Below are positions 1 through 5,703 of a DNA stretch of 7,703 nucleotides, piece after piece. Numbering within the stretch: position 1 is the stretch's first letter; every line of letters starts with the position of its first letter. This stretch comes from Desulfobulbaceae bacterium. Lineage in GTDB: Bacteria > Desulfobacterota > Desulfobulbia > Desulfobulbales > Desulfocapsaceae. The DNA lies in NCBI GenBank assembly GCA_031256095.1, contig JAIRRG010000094.1:1-7703 (forward strand). Reading direction: 5' to 3'. A program made the position numbers and the translations under genes. The notes under the pieces are model-generated. The model had not been told where the DNA came from. It did not search any database and worked only from the letters and a program-made list of their open reading frames with translations.

Positions 1-4
1 GTCA

Positions 5-769
5 ATGCGCATTTTGCTCATTGCCGATATCCACGGCAATTTTCCGGCCTTAACCGCCGTCGCCGCCCATGCTGCCAACCATGGCGGCGGCGAGGCGATG
101 GCCACGATAGTCAACTGTGGCGACAGCGTCGTCTACGCTCCCTTTGCCAATGAAACCATGGATTGGCTGCGGCAGAGACAGACCCTCTCCATCCTCGGCA
201 ACACCGACCGCGGCGTCCTGAAACTTTTGCGCGGCAAGAACCTGAAAAAACCGCGCCATCCCGACAAGCGCCAGATGTACGAATCCACCGCCAAAAGCCT
301 CAGTGTCGAGAACGCCGCCCTGCTGCAATCTTTTGCCGAAAGCGCCGTTTTGCCGCTGCCAGACGGCGTTTTCTTAGAAAATAGGAAAGCTGTCAGGCGG
401 ACAGCCATGCTCGTCTGCCACGGTAGCCCCGACGATCCGGATGAATTTCTGTTCGACGATACGGCCGGCAAACGCTTCAAGGCGCTGGCCCAGGCCCATC
501 CCTACGCTGTCATTGTCTGCGGCCACTCGCACACGCCGTTCTGGAAGATCATCGGTGGCTGTCATTTTATCAATCCCGGCTCGGTTGGCCGCATGTTTGA
601 CGGCAACCCGGCGGCCAGCTACGCCATACTGGACTTATTGCCCGGCGCCGTCAACGTCCGCTTTTTTCGCGTCGGTTATGATCTGGCCTGGCTAACCACC
701 ACCATCCGGGCAGAAAAGCTGCCGGAAATCTATGTCACCATGTACGAGACTGGCCGCAAGCTGAATTAA
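5..769 (+). CDS. Calcineurin-like metallophosphoesterase (YfcE/MJ0936-like)
   Basis: A 254-residue predicted cytoplasmic phosphoesterase. All motifs of the two-metal fold are visible in order: ADIHGN (D8, H10), NCGD (D40), GNTD (N66), CHGSP (H139), GHSHTP (H174, H176) and the closing INPGSVG (189-195). The metal ligands are therefore complete and the enzyme should be active. The segment after D40, GDSVVYAPFANE, matches the style of the 'GDIVGYGP-PNE' subgroup, which covers phosphodiesterases and protein or nucleotide phosphatases; the physiological substrate cannot be read from sequence. There is no signal peptide or membrane segment. The ATG lies five bases into the window, so its ribosome-binding site is not visible, but the protein begins directly on the first beta strand (MRILLIADIHGN), which fits a true start. 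A 194-base gap separates it from ilvB, so it is probably not in the ilv operon. Confidence 0.9.
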   Translation: MRILLIADIHGNFPALTAVAAHAANHGGGEAMATIVNCGDSVVYAPFANETMDWLRQRQTLSILGNTDRGVLKLLRGKNLKKPRHPDKRQMYESTAKSLSVENAALLQSFAESAVLPLPDGVFLENRKAVRRTAMLVCHGSPDDPDEFLFDDTAGKRFKALAQAHPYAVIVCGHSHTPFWKIIGGCHFINPGSVGRMFDGNPAASYAILDLLPGAVNVRFFRVGYDLAWLTTTIRAEKLPEIYVTMYETGRKLN

Positions 770-841
770 GTAGGCTGAAACAAATGGGAACTCGGTTTCC
801 ATCTTCGCCCCTCGCCTCGTCTTGCCTCAATATGGCTTGAA

Positions 842-854
842 AAGTCCCGGACTT
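842..854. promoter_or_regulatory. Perfect 13-bp dyad, possible operator upstream of ilvB
   Basis: AAGTCC-C-GGACTT is an exact inverted repeat with a one-base centre. Its right arm overlaps the first two bases of the candidate -35 box TTGACA at 853. A repressor bound here would block RNA polymerase, so an operator for the ilv genes is conceivable. No regulator is encoded next to it and I do not recognise the motif. A perfect dyad of six-base arms can occur by chance. Confidence 0.3.
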
Positions 855-881
855 GACAGAAATATCCCTGGACGGTACGTT
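853..881 (+). promoter_or_regulatory. Candidate sigma-70 promoter for ilvBN-psd
   Basis: A consensus -35 hexamer TTGACA (853-858) is followed after exactly 17 bases by TACGTT (876-881), which keeps the three most conserved -10 positions (T1, A2, T6). Transcription would begin near 888 and give a leader of about 75 bases before the ilvB ATG at 964. The TTG of this -35 box is also the first codon of a longer ilvB reading frame; reading it as promoter DNA argues against that longer start. Confidence 0.45.
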
Positions 882-963
882 CCACCTTGTTTCCGGCGCG
901 GTATGGCCTCGAAGTGGCAACGCCAGCGCCTCGCACTTACCACTTTTGGCGGCGAGAAATCCC

Positions 964-2670
964 ATGGCAAAGATGAATGGCTCTCAGGCGGTTGTCAAAT
1001 GCCTTCTCGAAGAGGAGGTTTCCACCATTTTTGGTTATCCCGGCGGCGCCGTGCTTGACCTGTATGACGCCCTCATGGACGCGCCGATCAAAAACGTGCT
1101 GGTCCGGCACGAGCAAGGAGCGATCCACGCCGCCGATGGTTTCGCCCGCACCACCGGCAAGGTTGGTGTTGCCCTGCTCACCTCCGGGCCAGGCGCAACC
1201 AACGGCGTCACCGGCATTGCCACCGCCCACGCCGACTCGATCCCATTGGTGGTTATTACCGGCCAGGTTTCCCGCAACCTGATTGGCAACGACGCCTTTC
1301 AGGAGGTGGATATTGTTGGCATCACGCGGCCCTGTACAAAGCATAACTATCTGGTCACCAGCCGCGACGATCTGGTGCCGACCTTGCGCGAGGCCTTTCA
1401 TATTGCCGCTAGTGGCCGTCCCGGCCCGGTGCTGGTTGACATCCCGAAAGATTTGCAGACGGCAATTCTCAATTATCCGGAACGGACGCCGGTGCAGATG
1501 AAAAGCTATCAGCCGCACTACGAACCGCATCGCGGCCAGATTGCCAAGGCCTGCAAACAGATATTGAAGGCGAAGAGACCGGTGATCTGCGCCGGTGGCG
1601 GCGTCATTTCAAGCGACGCCAGCGAGGATCTGGTGCAGTTGGCCGAGCGCCTGCATTTGCCGGTGACCATGACCCTGATGGGTCTGGGCGCCTTCCCCGG
1701 CATGAACCCGCTATCGCTGGGCATGTTGGGAATGCATGGCACCTACGCCGCCAATATGGCCATGGCCAATGCCGACGTCATCATTGCCATCGGCACCCGT
1801 TTCGCCGACCGCATCACCGGTCGCCTAGACTCCTTTGCCAAGGAAGCGAACGTTATTCATATCGACATTGATCCAACCTCGATCAGCAAAAACGTCCGCG
1901 TCGATACGCCGATCGTCGCCGACTGCAAGATGGCCTTGACGGCGATGAATGCCTGGCTCGACCAGGAAGAGCAAAACATCGACTGGCGGGAGCAGGCGGC
2001 ATCGGTCGAAGCCTGGCTTATTAAGACCATCCGCGACTGGCAACTGTCGCATCCGCTGACCTACAAGGACGACCGCACCATTATCAAGCCACAGTATGTT
2101 GTCCAGGTTTTGGAAAAACTGACAGGCGGCAACGCCATTATCACCACCGAGGTCGGTCAAAACCAGATGTGGACAGCGCAATTTTACCGTTTCAACCATC
2201 CCAGGCATTTCGTCAGCTCCGGCGGCCTCGGCACCATGGGTTTTGGCCTGCCGGCGGCCATCGGCGCCCAGATGGCCAATCCTGGCAAGCTGGTCATCGA
2301 CATTGCTGGCGACGGCTCGATCCAAATGAACATTCAAGAGCTGGCCACGGCCCAGCAACAGGGCTGCCGGGTCAAGGTGGCGATCCTGAATAACCGCTAT
2401 CTCGGCATGGTGCGCCAGTGGCAGGAACTGTTTTATAATCGGCGCTACTCGTCGACGCCGATGGAAGTGGCACCCGATTTTGTCCAATTGGCCAAAGCCT
2501 ACGGCGCGGTCGGCCTGAGGGCGACCAAAAGAAGCGAAGTTGAGCCGGTGATCAAAGAGGCGCTGGCCACCGACAATCTGGTGCTGATGGATTTCGTTGT
2601 CGAGCGCGAGGAAGGCGTTTACCCGATGATCCCAGCGGGCAAATCGACCACCGAAATGCTTCTTGTGTAA
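964..2670 (+). CDS. ilvB: Acetolactate synthase, large (catalytic) subunit
   Basis: A 568-residue ThDP-dependent enzyme. It condenses two pyruvates to 2-acetolactate (valine and leucine branch), or pyruvate with 2-oxobutyrate to acetohydroxybutyrate (isoleucine branch), in the cytoplasm. The N-terminal pyrimidine-binding domain has GYPGGAVLDLYDAL (24-37) and the catalytic glutamate in VRHEQ (E50). SGPGATN (74-80) and the family stretch GNDAFQE (108-114) follow. The central FAD-associated domain is about 190-340. The C-terminal domain carries the diphosphate/Mg motif GDGS (449-452) through NN (476-477), then LGMVRQWQ. Length is normal for the family. I start at ATG 964 (MAKMNGSQ) because homologues begin close to this point; an in-frame TTG at 853 would add 37 residues with no family resemblance and overlaps a promoter-like site. 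The ribosome-binding site is weak (GGCGAG). ilvN follows after 54 bases. Confidence 0.96.
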   Translation: MAKMNGSQAVVKCLLEEEVSTIFGYPGGAVLDLYDALMDAPIKNVLVRHEQGAIHAADGFARTTGKVGVALLTSGPGATNGVTGIATAHADSIPLVVITGQVSRNLIGNDAFQEVDIVGITRPCTKHNYLVTSRDDLVPTLREAFHIAASGRPGPVLVDIPKDLQTAILNYPERTPVQMKSYQPHYEPHRGQIAKACKQILKAKRPVICAGGGVISSDASEDLVQLAERLHLPVTMTLMGLGAFPGMNPLSLGMLGMHGTYAANMAMANADVIIAIGTRFADRITGRLDSFAKEANVIHIDIDPTSISKNVRVDTPIVADCKMALTAMNAWLDQEEQNIDWREQAASVEAWLIKTIRDWQLSHPLTYKDDRTIIKPQYVVQVLEKLTGGNAIITTEVGQNQMWTAQFYRFNHPRHFVSSGGLGTMGFGLPAAIGAQMANPGKLVIDIAGDGSIQMNIQELATAQQQGCRVKVAILNNRYLGMVRQWQELFYNRRYSSTPMEVAPDFVQLAKAYGAVGLRATKRSEVEPVIKEALATDNLVLMDFVVEREEGVYPMIPAGKSTTEMLLV

Positions 2671-2724
2671 AATCCGGTCGCAAAGGGCAAGGGCACAGCA
2701 ATAATATCACTTTATGGATTTGTT

Positions 2725-3207
2725 ATGAAACACACCATTTCCGTTCTGTTGCGCAATAAACCCGGCGTACTGTCGCGGGTGACCGGGCTGTTCAGTGGCC
2801 GTGGCTACAACATCGAAAGCCTGTGTGTGGCCGTCACCATGGACCCGGAGATTTCCTGTCTTACTCTTGTATCCAATGGCGACCCGCCAATCATCGAGCA
2901 GATCACCAAGCAATTGAACAAGCTAATCGACGTTTTGAAAGTCACCGACATTAGCGAGCAGGAATACGTCGAGCGCGAGATGGTCTTGGTGCGTGTCAAT
3001 GCCAACGCCAATACCCGCGCCGAGGTGCTGAGGATCGTTGATATTTTTCGCGGCAAGGTGGTCGATGTCGCCACCCGCAGTTACGCCCTGGAAATCACCG
3101 GATCGGCTTCAAAAATTCAGGCGGTAATTGATATTCTGCGGCCTTTTGGCATCCAGGAGCTCGTCCGCACCGGCATAATTGCCATGGCCCGCGGTTCGAA
3201 AAAATAG
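2725..3207 (+). CDS. ilvN: Acetolactate synthase, small (regulatory) subunit
   Basis: A 160-residue regulatory subunit, close in length to E. coli IlvH. It activates the IlvB catalytic subunit and confers feedback inhibition by branched-chain amino acids. The N-terminal ACT domain (about 1-75) begins MKHTISVLLRNKPGVLSRV and continues GLFSGRGYNIESL (21-33). N11, G14 and N29 align with the positions where E. coli IlvH mutations relieve valine inhibition, so valine sensitivity is likely retained (inference). The C-terminal domain (about 80-158) has VEREMVLVRV and FRGKVVDV. The start has only a GGA at -9 to -7; a four-codon frame (ATG 2714 to TGA 2728) overlaps the ilvN ATG. psd follows after 13 bases. 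No ilvC follows, although it commonly does. Confidence 0.96.
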   Translation: MKHTISVLLRNKPGVLSRVTGLFSGRGYNIESLCVAVTMDPEISCLTLVSNGDPPIIEQITKQLNKLIDVLKVTDISEQEYVEREMVLVRVNANANTRAEVLRIVDIFRGKVVDVATRSYALEITGSASKIQAVIDILRPFGIQELVRTGIIAMARGSKK

Positions 3208-3220
3208 TTCGGAGACCTTC

Positions 3221-3871
3221 ATGCTAACCCCGAAAATTCCTGTCGCCAAAGAAGGTTATCCTTTCATCGCCGTCGCCGCCCTGCCAGCGCTGATCGCCGC
3301 CCTGCTCGGCTGCCGCTGGACAGCCCTGGTCTTCACCCTGGTCACGCTCTTCGTCGTTTATTTTTTCCGCGACCCGGAGCGTGTCGTCCTGGTTGATGAT
3401 GGCAAAACCATCCTTTCGCCAGCCGATGGCCGGGTGATAGGGGTTGAACAGTTCGATCAATGCCCCTTTGTCAGCGGCAAGACGATTCGAATTTCGGTGT
3501 TCATGAACGTCTTTAATGTCCATGTCAACCGCGCGGCCTGCGCCGGCAGCGTCGAAAAAGTCGTATACAAACCGGGAATGTTTTTCGCCGCCGACGATAA
3601 AAAGGCGGCCCTGGAAAACGAATCCTGCGCCACCGTGCTGCGCCTGGCTTCAGGCCAAAAGGTGGTGATGACCCAGATCGCCGGCTTGATTGCCCGGCGC
3701 ATCGTCTGCTGGCTACAATCGGGCGACGAAGTGACGGCAGGCCAGCGGTTCGGCCTGATCCGCTTCGGTTCCCGCGTCGATGTCTATGTGCCCGCTGACA
3801 GCCATGTCACGGTCTTTCCGGGACGCGGCAAGGTCAAGGCCGGGCAAACGGCGCTGGCTGTCTTGGCGTGA
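3221..3871 (+). CDS. psd: Phosphatidylserine decarboxylase proenzyme, short form
   Basis: A 216-residue proenzyme of the short class, about 215 residues against about 320 in E. coli. It decarboxylates phosphatidylserine to phosphatidylethanolamine at the inner membrane. Two hydrophobic stretches (about 15-30 and 33-49) should anchor the N-terminus. SPADGRV (66-72, D68) and NVFNVHVNR (96-104, H101) supply the Asp and His of the self-cleavage machinery. RFGSRVDVY (181-189) holds the processing site: cleavage between G183 and S184 leaves a small alpha chain whose N-terminal pyruvoyl group comes from S184. I start at ATG 3221 because GGAG lies at 3211-3214; an earlier in-frame start at 3179 lies inside ilvN. 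The 13-base gap from ilvN suggests cotranscription, and a terminator follows 23 bases downstream. The CDP-diacylglycerol serine transferase gene pssA, often adjacent, is not here. Confidence 0.93.
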   Translation: MLTPKIPVAKEGYPFIAVAALPALIAALLGCRWTALVFTLVTLFVVYFFRDPERVVLVDDGKTILSPADGRVIGVEQFDQCPFVSGKTIRISVFMNVFNVHVNRAACAGSVEKVVYKPGMFFAADDKKAALENESCATVLRLASGQKVVMTQIAGLIARRIVCWLQSGDEVTAGQRFGLIRFGSRVDVYVPADSHVTVFPGRGKVKAGQTALAVLA

Positions 3872-3894
3872 AATTTTTTCCATCCCTGTCCTGA

Positions 3895-3924
3895 ACCGCC
3901 AGCCTTGATTGGCCGGCGGTTTTT
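3895..3924 (+). terminator. Rho-independent terminator after psd
   Basis: ACCGCCAGCC (3895-3904) pairs with GGCCGGCGGT (3911-3920): a ten-position stem with one A-C mismatch, a TTGATT loop and a run of five Ts (3920-3924). It is GC-rich and oriented for plus-strand transcripts; the reverse strand has no T-run. It ends the ilvB-ilvN-psd unit. It sits only 14 bases before the rsmD start codon. Confidence 0.85.
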
Positions 3925-3938
3925 ATCGCCCCAACTCC

Positions 3939-4505
3939 ATGCGTATCATTGCCGGTTCCGCCAAGGGGCGGCGTTTGGCCGCGCCAGCCGGGTTCAGTAT
4001 CCGCCCGACCGCTGACCGGGCCAAGGAAGCGCTGTTCAGCATCATTATCTCACGACTGCCAGACGCCGTCATCCTCGACCTGTTCGCGGGCGCCGGCTCA
4101 TTGGGGCTTGAGGCGCTGAGCCGTGGCGCCAAAGAGGCCATTTTCGTCGATCACGGCAAGGAGGCACTGGCGCTTATCGCCGCCAATATCCGCGCCTGCG
4201 GTTTTACACCGCAACAGGCCAAGCTAATACGCCATGGCCTGCGGCGCGGCCTGCCCAAAGAAATCACCGGCCACTTCTTCCACGTCATTTTTCTTGACCC
4301 ACCCTACGATCAGGGCCTGGCCGAGGCAACACTCACATTGCTTGGTCAGGGAATGCCGGCTGAACTGATCGTCGCCGAAGAGCGCCACAACTGCCGCCTG
4401 ACGGCGCGATATGGCAACTACGTTTGCCAGGATAAACGGCGCTACGGCGACACCGCCTTCTGGTTTTTCACGCCGGGGCTTTCCGAAAACCGACCAGCCA
4501 GGTAG
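3939..4505 (+). CDS. rsmD: 16S rRNA (guanine(966)-N(2))-methyltransferase RsmD
   Basis: A 188-residue SAM-dependent methyltransferase that makes m2G966 in 16S rRNA during 30S assembly. MRIIAGSAKGRRL (1-13) is the usual family opening. RPTADRAKEALFS (22-34) follows. DLFAGAGSLGLEALSRGA (47-64) is the SAM-binding motif I, and FVDHGKEAL (69-77) has the acidic residue after strand two. LDPPYD (119-124) is the catalytic motif IV. A late RRYGDTAFWFF (167-177) is also typical. The length is slightly below the 198 residues of E. coli RsmD. ATG 3939 is chosen on homology; no ribosome-binding site is visible, and the next in-frame start upstream, a TTG at 3909, lies within the psd terminator. coaD, the frequent downstream partner, is absent; the next gene is convergent. 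Confidence 0.93.
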   Translation: MRIIAGSAKGRRLAAPAGFSIRPTADRAKEALFSIIISRLPDAVILDLFAGAGSLGLEALSRGAKEAIFVDHGKEALALIAANIRACGFTPQQAKLIRHGLRRGLPKEITGHFFHVIFLDPPYDQGLAEATLTLLGQGMPAELIVAEERHNCRLTARYGNYVCQDKRRYGDTAFWFFTPGLSENRPAR

Positions 4506-4536
4506 GACTCTTTATAGATAAATTTCCAGGACCTGA

Positions 4537-5619
4537 CTAGGTCAAGGCGGCCCGCATCTCCACCATGTTTTGTCTCCCGCCCACCAATATCAAGGTGTCT
4601 CCAGCCTCGAGCAGAGCATCGGCCTTGGGATTGAACAGGAGTTTTCCGTCCGCTTTTTTGATGCCAATGACAATGACGTTGAAACGTTGTCGAAGCTGTG
4701 ATTCGACCAGGTCCTTGCCGGCCACAGGCGACTGCGGGGAAACAATCATCTCTTCCATCTGGAGATCTTCGATATCGCCGCGCATGGCCAAGTCCATAAA
4801 ACCGAGGACAGTGGGCCGAAGCACCGCTTGAGCCATACGCATGCCGCCGTAGAGATGCGGGAAAAGCACCAGATTGGCCCCGGCGCGGTTTAAGCGCTGG
4901 GAGTGATCGGGAGAATCGGAGCGGGCCACTATATAAATGGCAGGGTTAAGCTGCCTGGCGGTCAGGGTGACGTAAACATTGGCGGCATCATCGCTCAAGG
5001 TCGTTACCAACGATCTGGCGCGGCACAGACCCGCCGCCTCAAGCATCTCGTCTTTTGTGGCATCACCCGCCACGTAAGAGATATCCCGATGTTTCAACTC
5101 TTCGATAAGCTCGTGGGAGCGCTCCACCACCACCACATCGTACCCTTCGGTGATGATCTCCCGCGCCACCACCGAGCCGATTCGCCCGAATCCGCAGACA
5201 ATAACGTGCCCTCGCATGTTGTCGATGGTCCGCTGCATGAAGCGCCTCCCAAATAAATTTTGCAGGTGCCCCTCCATGACCAGTTGTACAAAGGCGCCGG
5301 TCAGATAGAAGAATGAGCCCACTCCGAAAAGAATAATCAAAGCTGTTATCACCTCGCCCGGCCTGCTCAACGGGTGCACTTCATTGTAGCCGACGGTGGC
5401 GAGGGTGATAATCATCATGTACATACTGTCGAAGAGGGACCAGCCTTCGACTAGCATGTAAGCGGCGGTACCCGCCGCAAAGATTATCGCCACGGCGGCA
5501 AGGCCGACAACAATCGGCCGCATGGCTATCAGCTTTCGCTTCAGCCTGGTAAAGAGAGACGGCTTGTGATGAAAAGGCTTGCGTTCTTTCACACTGTTCA
5601 CGCGCTTATCAAATACCAT
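4537..5619 (-). CDS. Two-TM potassium channel with RCK (TrkA-N/TrkA-C) gating module
   Basis: A 360-residue inner-membrane K+ channel subunit with MthK-like layout. A basic N-terminus is followed by TM1 (about 34-56), a pore loop with the selectivity filter TLATVGYNE (72-80), and TM2 (about 88-114). The RCK N-domain is about 137-255: HVIVCGFGRIGS (138-149) is the Rossmann glycine motif and VVVVERS (162-168) ends strand two with acidic E166. The RCK C-domain is about 282-358. Four subunits would form the pore, with RCK domains as the ligand-binding gating ring. The filter has NE where most K+ channels have GD. An in-frame TAG lies two codons upstream, so no earlier start is possible; the ribosome-binding site (TTAGGCA before the ATG) is weak. 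A much better site sits before Met128. It lies 84 bases downstream of the LprI-like gene on the same strand and converges on rsmD. Confidence 0.92.
   Translation of the reverse strand: MVFDKRVNSVKERKPFHHKPSLFTRLKRKLIAMRPIVVGLAAVAIIFAAGTAAYMLVEGWSLFDSMYMMIITLATVGYNEVHPLSRPGEVITALIILFGVGSFFYLTGAFVQLVMEGHLQNLFGRRFMQRTIDNMRGHVIVCGFGRIGSVVAREIITEGYDVVVVERSHELIEELKHRDISYVAGDATKDEMLEAAGLCRARSLVTTLSDDAANVYVTLTARQLNPAIYIVARSDSPDHSQRLNRAGANLVLFPHLYGGMRMAQAVLRPTVLGFMDLAMRGDIEDLQMEEMIVSPQSPVAGKDLVESQLRQRFNVIVIGIKKADGKLLFNPKADALLEAGDTLILVGGRQNMVEMRAALT
5236..5250 (-). promoter_or_regulatory. Strong internal ribosome-binding site before in-frame Met128 of the channel gene
   Basis: On the minus strand GGGAGG (5250-5245) lies six bases before ATG (5238-5236), in frame with the channel. 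Initiation here would give a soluble 233-residue protein starting MQRTIDNMRGHVIV, which is the complete RCK module without the pore. MthK is known to make such a product from an internal Met at the equivalent junction. Use of this site is an inference. Confidence 0.45.
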
Positions 5620-5703
5620 TGCCTAACCGAATAAATGGCTAATAGTCGCCCTCTTGCTCTCTCCTTTACGCCGCCATGAATGCGCTCGCCGGACAATCCA
5701 GGC

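Noticed and set aside
853..963. N-terminal extension of ilvB from TTG 853
   Set aside because: The residues do not fit the family and the DNA looks like a promoter and leader; ATG 964 is the better start.
822..1058. Open frame across the ilvB leader, considered as an attenuator leader peptide
   Set aside because: Neither its start nor an internal ATG at 903 gives a peptide rich in Leu, Val or Ile, and it runs deep into ilvB.
937..1530. 197-codon open frame on the minus strand opposite the start of ilvB
   Set aside because: Antisense to conserved ilvB sequence, with no recognisable protein features.
1825..2487. 220-codon open frame on the minus strand inside ilvB
   Set aside because: It lies wholly opposite a strongly conserved gene and its product shows no domain; it is a GC-rich antisense shadow.
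4530..4543. Hairpin GACCT-GACT-AGGTC between rsmD and the channel gene, considered as a shared terminator
   Set aside because: The stem is only five base pairs, overlaps the channel stop codon, and has no T-run on either side.
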